Assembly (NCBI RefSeq): GCF_014202475.1 | Contig: NZ_JACHGV010000003.1 | Location: 900,454 to 964,453, forward strand | Origin: Streptomyces paradoxus | GTDB taxonomy: Bacteria; Actinomycetota; Actinomycetes; Streptomycetales; Streptomycetaceae | Direction of reading: 5' to 3' | DNA length: 64,000 bases | Shown: piece after piece, positions 1 to 9,111 of the stretch | Numbering within the stretch: position 1 is the first letter of the stretch | Layout of the letters: each line of letters opens with the position of its first letter | Position numbers and translations under genes: made by a program | Notes under the pieces: model-generated | What the model was told of the DNA's origin: nothing | Database searches by the model: none | The model's input: the letters and a program-made list of their open reading frames with translations, nothing else

Positions 1-37
1 GGCGAAGAAGTCGACCCCCCGCAAGCGCTCGGCCTGA
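1..37 (+). CDS. C-terminal end of an unidentified protein (partial)
   Basis: One frame reads in from the window edge as a short Lys/Arg-rich tail (AKKSTPRKRSA) and stops at TGA 35-37. A strong hairpin follows about 20 bases later, as expected downstream of a real gene. Basic Ala/Lys tails of this kind occur on several actinobacterial DNA-binding proteins, but eleven residues cannot name the protein. Confidence 0.3.
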   Translation, partial: AKKSTPRKRSA

Positions 38-59
38 CCGACGCGACGGTGCCGACCCT

Positions 60-102
60 CACCGCACCGCACGGGGCCCGCCGTCTTCGGGGCGGTGCGG
101 TG
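60..102. terminator. GC-rich hairpin, probable terminator
   Basis: A perfect 11-bp stem (CACCGCACCGC at 60-70, GCGGTGCGGTG at 92-102) lies just after the partial reading frame ending at 37. There is no U-tract, which is common for Streptomyces terminators. Confidence 0.6.
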
Positions 103-165
103 CGCCGCACGGCGGAGCCGCGGACGTGGAAGGCGCTCACTGCCGACGCGAGGGCGTCGAGGTCA

Positions 166-193
166 CCTGCGCAGCCCGGCCGGGCTGCGCAGG
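166..193. terminator. 28-bp near-perfect palindrome between convergent genes
   Basis: CCTGCGCAGCCCG at 166-178 pairs with CGGGCTGCGCAGG at 181-193 across two bases. It lies between the convergent partial gene at 1-37 and the minus-strand gene ending at 277, so it could end transcription from either side. Confidence 0.5.
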
Positions 194-276
194 CGGCGGC
201 CGCCGGTGACGGGAAGCATGCTCCCGGGGGGCGTGGGGCGGCCGCGGAGGTCTGCTGACCCTGGGACGTCGGGCCC

Positions 277-738
277 TCAGGCCACCCGCCTCTCCTGCTG
301 CCCGGACTCCTCGTCCTCCTGCTCGTCCGGCAGATGGACGTCGCCGACGGCGATGTTGACCTCCACGACCTCAAGACCGGTCATCCGCTCGATGGCGTTG
401 ATGACGTTGGTCCGGATGTCCGCCGCGGTGTCGACGATGGCGGCGCCGTACTCGACGACGACATCGAGATCGACGGCAGCCTGGCGCTCGCCCACCTCGA
501 CCTTCACCCCCTGGGTGACCCCGCCGCCCCCGCCCGGCACCCGCTGACGCACAGCCCCGAAGGCCCTGGTCATCCCGCCACCGAGGTTGTACACCTCCGG
601 AATCTCCCGGGCCGCCATGCCCGCGATCTTCGCGACGACCGTGTCCGCGATGGTGGTGCTTCCGCGGGTGCCGGGAGCACCCTTGCCGTCCTGCGACGCG
701 CCCTGTGACGCGTTCCTGCGCTGAGTGGTCTCCGTCAT
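277..738 (-). CDS. Asp23/Gls24 family envelope stress response protein
   Basis: The product has 153 residues from MTETTQ (ATG at 736-738); an upstream in-frame ATG at 777 would add only an unlikely 13-residue leader. The core (STTIADTVVAKIAGMAAREIPEV, here given in part) followed by VKVEVGERQAAVDLDVVVEYG and the later VNIAVGDVHLPD is the signature of the Asp23/Gls24 (DUF322) family. Members are abundant small proteins linked to the cell envelope and alkaline or general stress in Gram-positives; the mechanism is not settled. The C-terminus is acidic (DEQEDEES). It stands alone and faces away from the DUF7144-like gene, with a shared upstream region at 739-933. Confidence 0.8.
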   Translation of the reverse strand: MTETTQRRNASQGASQDGKGAPGTRGSTTIADTVVAKIAGMAAREIPEVYNLGGGMTRAFGAVRQRVPGGGGGVTQGVKVEVGERQAAVDLDVVVEYGAAIVDTAADIRTNVINAIERMTGLEVVEVNIAVGDVHLPDEQEDEESGQQERRVA

Positions 739-933
739 GACCGTCACCTCGATGATCGGTGAGGGGATGAGCAGCATCGTTCCTCTCTACGGTAGAACAA
801 TGGTGCGTATGGGGCGAAAGTGCTGAACTGATCTCCGCCCTCGCCTCACCCTTCCCGGGTGAGGCCGCCGCGTCCTGCCGCGTGCACGCTGAGAACGGCA
901 CGATCTTGGCGACATGGGAACGAGGTAGCCGGC

Positions 934-1377
934 ATGACCACCACGCACCCGGACAACGCCCGTACGTCGATGCGGGAATGGGCCACCGGCGTGACCGTCT
1001 TCGCGGCCATCATGCTCATGATCGGCGGCATTCTCGACATCATGCGCGGCATCGCGGAGATCGCCGAGGACGACGTCTTCGTCTCGACGCGGAACTACGT
1101 CTTCGCGTTCGACCTCACGGCCTGGGGCTGGATCCACCTCACCCTGGGCGTGGTCGCCTTCGTCGTCAGCTTCGGCCTGTTCATGGGGTCGACATGGGCG
1201 CGCGTCCTCGGCGTCGGCATCGCCGGCCTGGTCATCATCGCCCACTTCCTGTCGCTGCCGTACTACCCGGTCTGGTCGGCCATCATGATCACCGTCTCGG
1301 GCTTCATCATCTGGGCCTTGTGCGCGATGAGGAAGGACGACGCGTTCGTCCCGTTCGAGAGCCCGCCGCGCATGTGA
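934..1377 (+). CDS. Small four-helix membrane protein, DUF7144-like
   Basis: The product has 147 residues from ATG 934 (MTTTHPDN), chosen because the membrane protein proper begins there. Four hydrophobic segments follow: TVFAAIMLMIGGILDIM, a Trp-containing amphipathic stretch then LTLGVVAFVVSFGLFMG, VLGVGIAGLVIIAHFLSLPYY and IMITVSGFIIWALC. A short polar C-terminus ends RKDDAFVPFESPPRM. This layout fits the DUF7144 family of actinobacterial membrane proteins of unknown function. It is the last chromosomal gene before the integrated element, and a strong hairpin follows its stop. Confidence 0.65.
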   Translation: MTTTHPDNARTSMREWATGVTVFAAIMLMIGGILDIMRGIAEIAEDDVFVSTRNYVFAFDLTAWGWIHLTLGVVAFVVSFGLFMGSTWARVLGVGIAGLVIIAHFLSLPYYPVWSAIMITVSGFIIWALCAMRKDDAFVPFESPPRM

Positions 1378-1388
1378 CCCCACAACGA

Positions 1389-1425
1389 AAGAGGCGGGAG
1401 CCAGTGAACTGACTCCCGCCCTCTT
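1389..1425. terminator. Hairpin terminator between the membrane gene and attL
   Basis: AAGAGGCGGGAG and CTCCCGCCCTCTT pair with one bulge, extended by CAGT/ACTG near the loop. It ends with a short T-rich tail on either strand. It lies directly after the stop of the gene ending at 1377, so it probably terminates that gene; it could also act on transcription from the other side. Confidence 0.75.
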
Positions 1426-1480
1426 CATGTCGGCATCCGCCCTCATCCCGTACCAGATCTGACGGTTGATTCGGCGAGTG

Positions 1481-1521
1481 CCCCGGCAGGATTCGAACCT
1501 GCGCATATGGCTCCGGAGGCC
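1481..1521. repeat. attL: 41-bp core, tRNA-Arg 3' fragment
   Basis: This copy matches 21413-21453 at 39 of 41 positions and corresponds to the T-arm, variable loop and part of the anticodon arm of the tRNA-Arg gene. The rest of a tRNA is absent: after GGAGGCC the sequence diverges. It is therefore the recombination scar at the far end of the element and not a functional tRNA. Confidence 0.9.
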
Positions 1522-1552
1522 CAATGCGTCTCATGCATTAGGCCTGCTCAGC

Positions 1553-1582
1553 GGCCTGCGCATGGCCTGGAAAGCGCAGGCC
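1553..1582. promoter_or_regulatory. Inverted repeat beside attL (possible recombinase accessory site)
   Basis: GGCCTGCGC at 1553-1561 and GCGCAGGCC at 1574-1582 form a perfect inverted repeat with a 12-bp spacer, 32 bp inside the att core. Integrase or excisionase arm sites often lie at this distance from att cores, but a simple hairpin is equally possible. Confidence 0.35.
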
Positions 1583-1601
1583 GTCCACGGATGGTCCACA
1601 G
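1581..1601 (+). repeat. End-shared 21-bp sequence, left copy
   Basis: This stretch (beginning CCGTCCACG and ending GTCCACAG) matches 21284-21304 at 18 of 21 positions in the same orientation. The copies lie 60 bp and 109 bp inside the left and right att cores. Each copy itself contains GTCCAC twice. Such paired sites near both ends are what one expects of integrase or excisionase arm-binding sites; this is inference. Confidence 0.45.
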
Positions 1602-2139
1602 CTTCGCGTAGCGGTCATTCAAGAAGGTTCTCTTCCGGGCGCCCATTTGTGACCGTGACTTCTCGCCCAGTCACTATGTGTTCGACGCAGTCTTCGAGGT
1701 CTCAGCCGTCGTCGTCTCGTGCCTTGGTTCTAAGCTGCTGGGCCAAAGCAATACCGATGATAAGGACGATCGGGGCATTGCTCTGCCGTGCGCTGGGATC
1801 GGCAACTCCTAGGCCAGAGTTTCGACCGCGTAGCCCCCGGCAGGCTGGCGCTGGTGAGGTCGTTGAGCGACGCAAGCCTCCGCCGCCTCGGGCTTCTCGG
1901 AGTGATCCGCTCGAAACCGAGGGCTCGGGGCAGCTCCGCGAAGACCAGCCTGTCTGGGACGGTCGTACTGGACAGCACCTCACGGACGGTAGACGTGGCG
2001 GCACCGAGCCGCCGTGGGCAAGGGAAGCAGCAACCTTCTAACGGTCCTCACAGCTAAGGTTGCAGGATGTAGCTCCTCCTGGTCCCACTCGGTCTCCGGG
2101 GCGAGGGGATGACGCACGCCAGGAAGGACGAACTACCGG

Positions 2140-4542
2140 ATGCCACGCTTGACTCTGCCGCAGCTGGAGCGGCACCTCTTCGCCGCTGCCGACGTGCTGC
2201 GCGGCTCCATGGAGGCCTCGGCCTACAAGGAGTACATCTTCGGGATGCTGTTCCTGAAGTATGCGTCCGACCAGTTCGAGGCCGAGCGGTGTCAGGTCAT
2301 CTCGGAGCAGCGGGCACGGGGCCGCTCTCAAGCCGAGGCTGAGCAGCGGGCCGAGTCTCCCTCGTTTTACCGGACGTTCTACGTTCCGCAGCGGGCCCGC
2401 TGGGACCAGGTCCGCGATCATCTACATAAGTCGGTTGGCAGTGGCCTGAACAAGGCCCTGGAGGAGTTGGAACACAGCAACCGTTCGCTCGATGGGGTGC
2501 TTCAGCACATCGACTTCAACCGCAAGATCGGTCAGTCGTCGATGTCCGACAAGAAGCTGCGCGAGCTGATCATGCACTTCAACAAAGTGCCGCTTCGGCA
2601 GCAGGACTTTGAATTCCCCGACCTCCTCGGCGCCGCCTACGAGTATCTGATCCGGGACTTCGCCGACTCGGCAGGCAAGAAAGGCGGCGAGTTCTACACA
2701 CCGCGTGACGTCGTCCGCCTCATGGTGCAGATCGCCGACCCGCGCCCCGGCATGAGCGTCTACGACCCGTGCACGGGATCTGGCGGCATGCTGATCCTCT
2801 CCAAGGAGTATGTCGAGGAGTCGGGCGGCGACGGCCGCAACCTCGCCCTCGCCGGCCAGGAGAAGGACGGCAGCGTCTGGGCCATCTCTAAGATGAACAT
2901 GCTGCTCCACGGCATTCCGGATGCGGATCTTCGGAACAACGACGACGGGACGCTCGAAGACCCAGCGCACATCACGGGCGGGGAGCTGCAGCGCTTCGAC
3001 CGAGTGATCACCAACCCGCCGTTCTCGATGAACTACTCAGCCGACGCCATTCCGTTCCCCGAGCGCTTCCGCTACGGATACACGCCCGAGAAGGGTAAGA
3101 AGGCCGACCTGATGTTCGTCCAGCACATGCTGGCAGTTACTCGGCCTGGCGGGCTCGTCACGACGGTGATGCCGCACGGCGTGTTGTTCCGGGGTGGCGA
3201 CGAGGCAAAGATTCGCAGAGGCTTTCTGAACGACGACCTCGTTGAGGCGGTCATCGGTCTCGGTCCCCAGCTCTTCTACGGCACGGGCATCCCGGCATGC
3301 ATTCTCGTGCTGCGGCCCCTCGGCTCGAAGCCGAAGGATCGCGCGGGCAAGGTGCTCTTCATCAATGCTGACCGGGACTTCCGCGAGGGCCGAGCGCAGA
3401 ACTACCTGGAGCCCGAACACATTGAGAAGATCGTCTCGGCCTACCGCTCGTTCGAGGACATTCCCGGCTTCGCGCGCGTCGTCTCCCGCGGCGAGTTGGC
3501 TGAGGACGACGATAACCTCAATATCCGCCGGTACGTCGACACCACACCGCCTCCCGAGCCGCAGGACGTGCGGGCGCATTTGCACGGTGGTATCCCGAAG
3601 ACCGAGGTCAGCGCCAAGGCAGATCTCTTTGCCGCCCATGGTCTGACACCAGAGCACCTCTTGGCCTCGAAGAGTAACGACTACCTGCATTTCACCGACG
3701 TCGTGACCGAGCGACGCGACCTCCGTGGCCTGATCGAGGCTGACTGCGGAGTGGTCGCCGCAGAGAGCGCCGTACTCGACGCCATCCGGGTTTGGTGGGA
3801 GGCGCAGCAAGCGAGCTTCGACAGGCTGGAGTCGCCTGGTGATCTCATCGATCTACGCAAGGAGCTGATCGAGACCTTCCGAAACACGCTCGTCTCTACG
3901 CCGCTGCTCGACCCGTTTGCGATCCGAGGCATCGTGGCTTCTTGGTGGGGCGAGAGTCTGCCAGACCTCAAGGCGCTCGCTACCCATGGTTATCGCGGAC
4001 TCATCGAGGCCTGGGTTGCTACGGTGCTGGACGCACTCGCGGAAGAGAAGGCGAAGGTCGACCCACTCGACCACAAGGTGGCTCGGGCGCTGCTACCCGA
4101 GTATCTCGACCGGCTGGCTGCCCTGGAAGCCGAGACGGCCGAGCTGGACAGCACGATCAAGGCTGCTAATGCCCTGAACGAAGAGGAGGACGCGGAGCCC
4201 AGCGAGGAAACGCTGTCACCGGCCGAACTGAAGAGACTGAAGACGAAGCTGACCGCCACGAAGAAGCAGCTGAAGGCTGAGAAGGCAGCGTTCGCCGACC
4301 GTCTCGCGGCGGCCAGTAGTTCTCTCGACGATGCGTTCGCACGTCAGGTCGTGCTCGATGCTATGGAGCGTGACCTGGTGGCCGATGCCAACGACCGAAT
4401 TGTCCGCCATCGCCGGGCGGTGATCGCGGCCTTCGAGAGCTGGTGGGATAAATATCAGACGCCGCTCGCAAAACTAGAGGCAGAGCGAGATGCTGCCGCT
4501 ACGACGCTGGCCGGGTTCCTTAAGGAGCTGGGTTATGAGTAG
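2140..4542 (+). CDS. hsdM: Type I restriction-modification DNA methyltransferase subunit (extended HsdM)
   Basis: The 800-residue product is the modification subunit, transferring a methyl group from S-adenosylmethionine to adenine in the HsdS-recognised site. The HsdM N-terminal helical domain begins [18 protein letters not shown] and [19 protein letters not shown]. The SAM-binding motif [10 protein letters not shown] is near residue 209 and the catalytic NPPF near residue 292. HsdM is usually about 500-550 residues; here some 280 extra residues follow, rich in charged helices (for example [23 protein letters not shown]) and likely coiled coil. ATG 2140 follows an AGGAAGGA ribosome site. It overlaps hsdS by 8 bp, so the two are translationally coupled. 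It is cargo of the integrative element. Confidence 0.95.
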   Translation: MPRLTLPQLERHLFAAADVLRGSMEASAYKEYIFGMLFLKYASDQFEAERCQVISEQRARGRSQAEAEQRAESPSFYRTFYVPQRARWDQVRDHLHKSVGSGLNKALEELEHSNRSLDGVLQHIDFNRKIGQSSMSDKKLRELIMHFNKVPLRQQDFEFPDLLGAAYEYLIRDFADSAGKKGGEFYTPRDVVRLMVQIADPRPGMSVYDPCTGSGGMLILSKEYVEESGGDGRNLALAGQEKDGSVWAISKMNMLLHGIPDADLRNNDDGTLEDPAHITGGELQRFDRVITNPPFSMNYSADAIPFPERFRYGYTPEKGKKADLMFVQHMLAVTRPGGLVTTVMPHGVLFRGGDEAKIRRGFLNDDLVEAVIGLGPQLFYGTGIPACILVLRPLGSKPKDRAGKVLFINADRDFREGRAQNYLEPEHIEKIVSAYRSFEDIPGFARVVSRGELAEDDDNLNIRRYVDTTPPPEPQDVRAHLHGGIPKTEVSAKADLFAAHGLTPEHLLASKSNDYLHFTDVVTERRDLRGLIEADCGVVAAESAVLDAIRVWWEAQQASFDRLESPGDLIDLRKELIETFRNTLVSTPLLDPFAIRGIVASWWGESLPDLKALATHGYRGLIEAWVATVLDALAEEKAKVDPLDHKVARALLPEYLDRLAALEAETAELDSTIKAANALNEEEDAEPSEETLSPAELKRLKTKLTATKKQLKAEKAAFADRLAAASSSLDDAFARQVVLDAMERDLVADANDRIVRHRRAVIAAFESWWDKYQTPLAKLEAERDAAATTLAGFLKELGYE

Positions 4543-5815
4543 TGTTCGGATTGGCGATGTCGTCCGTTTTCAGCGAGGCGTGAGCTGGTCTGCTGATCAG
4601 GAGCACCGCCACCCCGGGGCTGGAAGAGTTCCCGTGCTAAGGATTCCAAATATTCAAGAAAACCTGACAACTAGCGACCTAGTGTATCTGTCGGGTATCC
4701 CTGATAGTGTGCGGGAGCGTACGGCTGCATCCAAAGGTTGGATTTTGGCTGTTGGCTCGAACGGTAATCCCGATCGAATCGGAAATGCGATCATCATCGA
4801 AGATGAAAGTGATTTCCTCTTTGCTTCCTTTCTTGTGGGGATCAAATGCGACCAGCGTCGCGTGCTCGGTCGATATCTGCTCAGGCTATTGAACTCTGAC
4901 GACATTCGGTCGTATCTGAGGGTGACCATGCGTGGCAGCACGGGGCTTCAGAACATCAATCTGCCTGCCTTGAGTGATTTTCGTATCAAGCTGCCACCAT
5001 TGCCCGCACAGCAGCGCATCGTGGAGATCCTGGACGCGCTAGACGCTCAGATTTCTCTAGCCGAGCGGACTGTAGAGAAGCTTAAGCTTGTCAGGGAGGG
5101 TTTGGTAAAAGATCTCCTCTCCTGTGGAGTCAACGGCGATGGTCGCCTACGTGATCCGCACAAGGAGTCAAGCGAATTTAGGGATACTGTACTTGGTCTA
5201 ATTCCGCGTGGGTGGCGAATTGCTACGTGTGGCGCTCTGTCCCGAGAAATCGTCGTCGGCATCGTAATTCGACCAACACAGTACTACCGTTCATCAGGTG
5301 TCCCAGTTCTGCGCTCCGCGAATGTTCGCGCGAGTGGCTTGGATGTCAGTGATGTAGTTTATATGTCTCTTGCTGATCATGCGGCGATGGGTAAAAGTGC
5401 GGTTAAACCGGGTGATCTGGTAACCGTTCGAACTGGCTATCCTGGCACAACGGCTGTTATTCCTCAATCGCTTCCGTCTGCCAATTGCGTAGACATTATC
5501 ATCACCCGCCCAGGCTCGGAAGTGTGCCCCGATTATCTTTCTCTGTGGGTAAATTCCGATCTAGGTAAAGGGCAAGTGTTGCGTGCGCAAGGCGGATTGG
5601 CGCAACAGCACTTCAATGTGTCGGAAATGAAGTCGCTCCTTGTTGCTGTTCCGCCGCTGGCAGAACAAGCGGTCATTGCCAGTCGGGCTGCAGCTGCCGA
5701 TCGACGTCTCGCGGACGAGGTTAGAGAGCTGATGAAGCTCACTACACTTAGAAAGGGTCTGATCGCCGATCTCCTTACCGGACGAGTCCACGTGCCTGTG
5801 GAGGCTGCGTCATGA
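4535..5815 (+). CDS. hsdS: Type I restriction-modification specificity subunit HsdS
   Basis: The 426-residue product chooses the DNA target. It has the usual two-half layout: a first target-recognition domain, a central conserved helix after [20 protein letters not shown] (about residues 155-195), a second recognition domain, and a matching C-terminal repeat [20 protein letters not shown] ending in [14 protein letters not shown]. The two repeats are where HsdM and HsdR dock. The start ATG 4535 lies inside the end of hsdM and begins [15 protein letters not shown], the typical start of the first domain; an upstream in-frame ATG at 4490 lies wholly in hsdM. The gene is visibly more AT-rich than its neighbours, as expected for fast-exchanging specificity genes. 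The recognition sequence cannot be read from the protein. Confidence 0.93.
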   Translation: MSSVRIGDVVRFQRGVSWSADQEHRHPGAGRVPVLRIPNIQENLTTSDLVYLSGIPDSVRERTAASKGWILAVGSNGNPDRIGNAIIIEDESDFLFASFLVGIKCDQRRVLGRYLLRLLNSDDIRSYLRVTMRGSTGLQNINLPALSDFRIKLPPLPAQQRIVEILDALDAQISLAERTVEKLKLVREGLVKDLLSCGVNGDGRLRDPHKESSEFRDTVLGLIPRGWRIATCGALSREIVVGIVIRPTQYYRSSGVPVLRSANVRASGLDVSDVVYMSLADHAAMGKSAVKPGDLVTVRTGYPGTTAVIPQSLPSANCVDIIITRPGSEVCPDYLSLWVNSDLGKGQVLRAQGGLAQQHFNVSEMKSLLVAVPPLAEQAVIASRAAAADRRLADEVRELMKLTTLRKGLIADLLTGRVHVPVEAAS

Positions 5816-8800
5816 GCAAGGGCCCGGAGTACACCGAGGTTGAGAAGCCGCTACTTGGCCAGCTGGAAGGTCTCGGCTGGCAGGTAGTCGAGGGGTCGAA
5901 GTCCGACCCGTCAGTCACGGGGCGCGACTCCTTTCGCGGCTCGATCCTTGAGCAGAGGCTCCGCACCGCGTTGCTTAAGATCAATCCTGGGCCGGACGGG
6001 TTGCCGTGGTTGGACGATGCGCGCCTCGCTGAGGTGGTGTCGTCACTGACGCGAGCTGAAGTTGGCAAGCTCATTGAGCTCAATGAGAGGATGACCGGAC
6101 GCCTCCTTGAGGGCGTGTCCGTGGCGGGCCTGCCGGACTGGGATCAGGGTCGCTCTCAGCGCGTCAGATTCATCGACTTCGACCACCCGGAGCGCAACGA
6201 ATTCTTGGCGATCAGCCAGTTCCGGGTGGATGAGCCCGGCGGCCAGGCCAAGAAGTTCGTCGCTCCCGACGTCGTGTTGTTTGTCAACGGCATCCCCCTG
6301 GTGGTTATCGAGTGTAAGAGCCCGTACATCACCGATCCCATGGCCGAGGGCATTACGCAGCTACGTCGCTACGCCAATCAGCGTCACCTCGGCCTCCCCG
6401 AAGGTAACGAGCAGTTGTTCTGGACGAACCAGTTTGTGGTCTCGACCTACGGCGATAAGGCACGCGTCGCCACCTTCACTGCGGGGCCGGAGCACTACTT
6501 GGAGTGGAAGGACGCTTTCCCTCTTACCCGTGACGAGCTGGCGATGTGGCTTGGCAAGCCCGCGGCGGAGCTGACGGGTCAAGAGTTGCTCACTGCCGGG
6601 ATGCTGGCACCGCCCAACCTGCTCGACCTCATCCGGCACTTCACCCTGTTTACAGAGGTCAACGGCCGGCGGATCAAAATCGTCGCCCGTTACCAGCAGT
6701 ACCGCGCCGTCGGGCAGGCGCTCAAGCGTCTCCGGACTGGCAAGACGCGAGCTCACGATGGCGAGAGCGATCGCCGTGGCGGTCTGATCTGGCACACTCA
6801 GGGATCAGGCAAGTCTCTGACCATGGTGTTTTTGGTTCGGGCGATGCGCTCGGATCCATTACTGCGCGCCTTCAAGGTCGTGGTCATCACTGACCGCACC
6901 GACCTCGAAAAGCAGCTCTCTGAGACCGCCAAGCTCTCCGGTGAGGGCGTCGTCCGGGCGCGGCGCACGGCTCAGCTGCGGACCATCCTGGCTGAGAAGG
7001 GCCCTGCGCTGGTCTTCGCCATGATCCAGAAATACCGGGACACAGATGCCGCCGGCGCCGGTGAGAGCCACATGGCCGCGGACGAGAAGAACGAGGCACT
7101 CGGGGTCCTCAATACCGACGAGACCATCGTGATTCTCGTCGACGAGGCGCACCGCTCCCAGACCTCGACGCTGCACGCCAACCTCATGGCGGCGCTGCCG
7201 AACGCAGCCAAGATCGGCTTCACCGGCACCCCGATCATGCGGGAAGGGAAGAAGCGCACCGACGCCATCTTCGGGTCGTTCATCGACAAGTACACCATCC
7301 GACAGGCCGAGCACGACGGCGCCGTCGTTCCCATCTTCTACGAGGGACGCACCGCCAAGGGGGCGGTGGTCGGCGGTAGCGACCTGGACGAACTGTTCGA
7401 GGACATGTTCGCCGAGCACTCCGACGAGGAGATCGAGAAACTCAAGGCGCGCTACGCCACGACCGGCGCCGTGCTGGAAGCCCCGAAACTCATCGCTGCC
7501 AAGGCGAAGTCGATTCTCTGGCACTACGTGTCGACAGTGCTTCCCGGCGGCTTTAAGGCGCAGCTGTCCGCTACCAGCCGCCTTGCGACGGTGCGGTACC
7601 GCGAGGCGCTCCTCAGCGCCCGGGATGACCTCGTTGCGCAGATCGAGCGTTTGCCGGAGTCCCTAGTGCGCGGGGCCGAGGACGGCAGCCTGGACATCGA
7701 CGGGCTCGATCGCCGCAAGCAGGTCCTGGTCCGCGCCCAGCCGCACCTTGAGCTCATCCGGATTTTGGACTTCGTTCCGGTGATCTCGGGCAGCAACAAC
7801 GATGCCCCGACCTGGCTGCAATGGACCGACAAGGGCCGCCAGGAAGCGGTCATCGCCGAGTTTAAGAAGCCGCTGGGCCCCCCGGGTGAGCAGGCGAGTC
7901 CGGCCGCCTTCCTGTTGGTACGCACTATGCTGCTGACCGGCTTCGATGCCCCGGTCGAGCAGGTGCTTTACCTCGACCGCTTTATCCAGGACGCCGAACT
8001 GCTCCAAGCCATTGCCCGTGTCAACCGGACCTGCCCGGGTAAGGCCGCCGGCCTGTTGGTCGACTACTTCGGCGTTGGCGCCCATTTGCAAAAGGCGCTC
8101 CAAGCCTACGCGCCCGAGGACGCCGAGGATGCCATCGGGGCGCTGGCCTCGATTGCGGACGAGGTGCCGAAGCTGCGTGACCGGCACGCCCGAGTGCTGG
8201 CGCTTTTCGCCCAGGCGGGTATCGAGACGTTTGAGTTGGATGAGGACATCGAGGCCTGCGTCGACCTGCTCTCAGACGATGCTCTCAGGGCCCGCTTTGG
8301 CGCGCTGCTCAAGCACTTCCTCACCACGCTCGACATCATCCTGCCCCGTCCCGAGGCGCTACCCTTCGTGGCTGACGCCAAGAGGCTCGGTCTGATCCAA
8401 AAGGTCGCCCGGCGACGTTACCGGGACGACGGCCTCGGAGACTTCAACGCCTCGCTGTACGGCGAGAAGGTGCGTGCCCTGATCGACGAACACGTTACGG
8501 CGCTCGATATCGCGACAAAGATCGCGCCCGTCTCGGTCACCGACCCAGACTTCCTCGCGAAGGTTAAGGGTCTTAGTTCCGACAAGGCGAAGGCCTCGGA
8601 AATGGAACATGCCCTGCGGTTCCACATTCGGACGAACTTAGACGAGGACCCCGCTCGCTACACCAAGCTCTCCGAGCGCCTCGACGAGATACTGAAGTCG
8701 CTTACCGGCAAATGGGACCAGCTTAGCTTCGCGCTTGAGGTACTGCTCGGCGACATGACCGGCGAGTCCAGCTCGTCGCGCGTCCACGAAAACCCGCTCG

Positions 8801-9111
8801 TTTCCCGCTTCCACGGCCTTCTGGAGAGTGAGGTCGCCACCAGTACCACCCTGCCAGACGAGGTGCGGGCGGACGTCCTGAACCTGGCCGAAGATATCGT
8901 CGGTGAGGTGCTACGGCACGCCAGCATAGTGCGATTTTGGCAAAACGCGCACGCTCAGGACGAGCTGCGTAAAACCATCGTCCATAAGCTGGATGACTGC
9001 GACCTGTTTCCGTTCGCCGAGCAGGCGGCCATTGCTGACCGCCTCATGGAGCTGGCGCGCTCGAATCAGTCTTTGATCAGGGAGCAACTTCGTACCTGGC
9101 GGCGCTCATGA
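5812..9111 (+). CDS. hsdR: Type I restriction endonuclease subunit HsdR
   Basis: The 1099-residue product is the ATP-driven translocase and nuclease that cuts unmodified DNA. An N-terminal PD-(D/E)xK nuclease domain is visible: PDVVLF, then VVIECKSP near residue 165. The helicase core follows with Walker A HTQGSGKSLTM (about residue 327), the DEAH box LVDEAHRSQ (about residue 443) and FTGTP (about residue 470). The remaining 500 residues are the second RecA domain (LLTGFDAPVEQVLYLDR, IARVNRTCPGK) and a helical C-terminus for binding the MTase. The ATG overlaps the hsdS stop in an ATGA, and its own stop overlaps the next start the same way. A TTA leucine codon lies at 8638-8640, rare in Streptomyces and dependent on bldA tRNA. 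Confidence 0.95.
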   Translation: MSKGPEYTEVEKPLLGQLEGLGWQVVEGSKSDPSVTGRDSFRGSILEQRLRTALLKINPGPDGLPWLDDARLAEVVSSLTRAEVGKLIELNERMTGRLLEGVSVAGLPDWDQGRSQRVRFIDFDHPERNEFLAISQFRVDEPGGQAKKFVAPDVVLFVNGIPLVVIECKSPYITDPMAEGITQLRRYANQRHLGLPEGNEQLFWTNQFVVSTYGDKARVATFTAGPEHYLEWKDAFPLTRDELAMWLGKPAAELTGQELLTAGMLAPPNLLDLIRHFTLFTEVNGRRIKIVARYQQYRAVGQALKRLRTGKTRAHDGESDRRGGLIWHTQGSGKSLTMVFLVRAMRSDPLLRAFKVVVITDRTDLEKQLSETAKLSGEGVVRARRTAQLRTILAEKGPALVFAMIQKYRDTDAAGAGESHMAADEKNEALGVLNTDETIVILVDEAHRSQTSTLHANLMAALPNAAKIGFTGTPIMREGKKRTDAIFGSFIDKYTIRQAEHDGAVVPIFYEGRTAKGAVVGGSDLDELFEDMFAEHSDEEIEKLKARYATTGAVLEAPKLIAAKAKSILWHYVSTVLPGGFKAQLSATSRLATVRYREALLSARDDLVAQIERLPESLVRGAEDGSLDIDGLDRRKQVLVRAQPHLELIRILDFVPVISGSNNDAPTWLQWTDKGRQEAVIAEFKKPLGPPGEQASPAAFLLVRTMLLTGFDAPVEQVLYLDRFIQDAELLQAIARVNRTCPGKAAGLLVDYFGVGAHLQKALQAYAPEDAEDAIGALASIADEVPKLRDRHARVLALFAQAGIETFELDEDIEACVDLLSDDALRARFGALLKHFLTTLDIILPRPEALPFVADAKRLGLIQKVARRRYRDDGLGDFNASLYGEKVRALIDEHVTALDIATKIAPVSVTDPDFLAKVKGLSSDKAKASEMEHALRFHIRTNLDEDPARYTKLSERLDEILKSLTGKWDQLSFALEVLLGDMTGESSSSRVHENPLVSRFHGLLESEVATSTTLPDEVRADVLNLAEDIVGEVLRHASIVRFWQNAHAQDELRKTIVHKLDDCDLFPFAEQAAIADRLMELARSNQSLIREQLRTWRRS

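Larger units (their letters stand above)
1522..2139. other. Non-coding left arm of the element
   Basis: No convincing gene is seen in these 618 bases; the open frames have poor codon bias and start inside the tRNA fragment. It contains a perfect 9-bp inverted repeat at 1553-1582, a sequence at 1581-1601 that recurs near the other att site, and presumably the promoter of the hsd operon. A ribosome site (AGGAAGGA, about 2120-2127) precedes hsdM. Confidence 0.6.

Noticed and set aside
1481..1521. A second tRNA-Arg gene at the left end
   Set aside because: Only the 3' part matches; the D arm and acceptor 5' strand are missing, so it is an att remnant.
1466..2041. A 191-codon open frame spanning the left att site
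   Set aside because: It begins in the tRNA fragment, has no ribosome site or domain, and its codon use is unlike the neighbouring genes.
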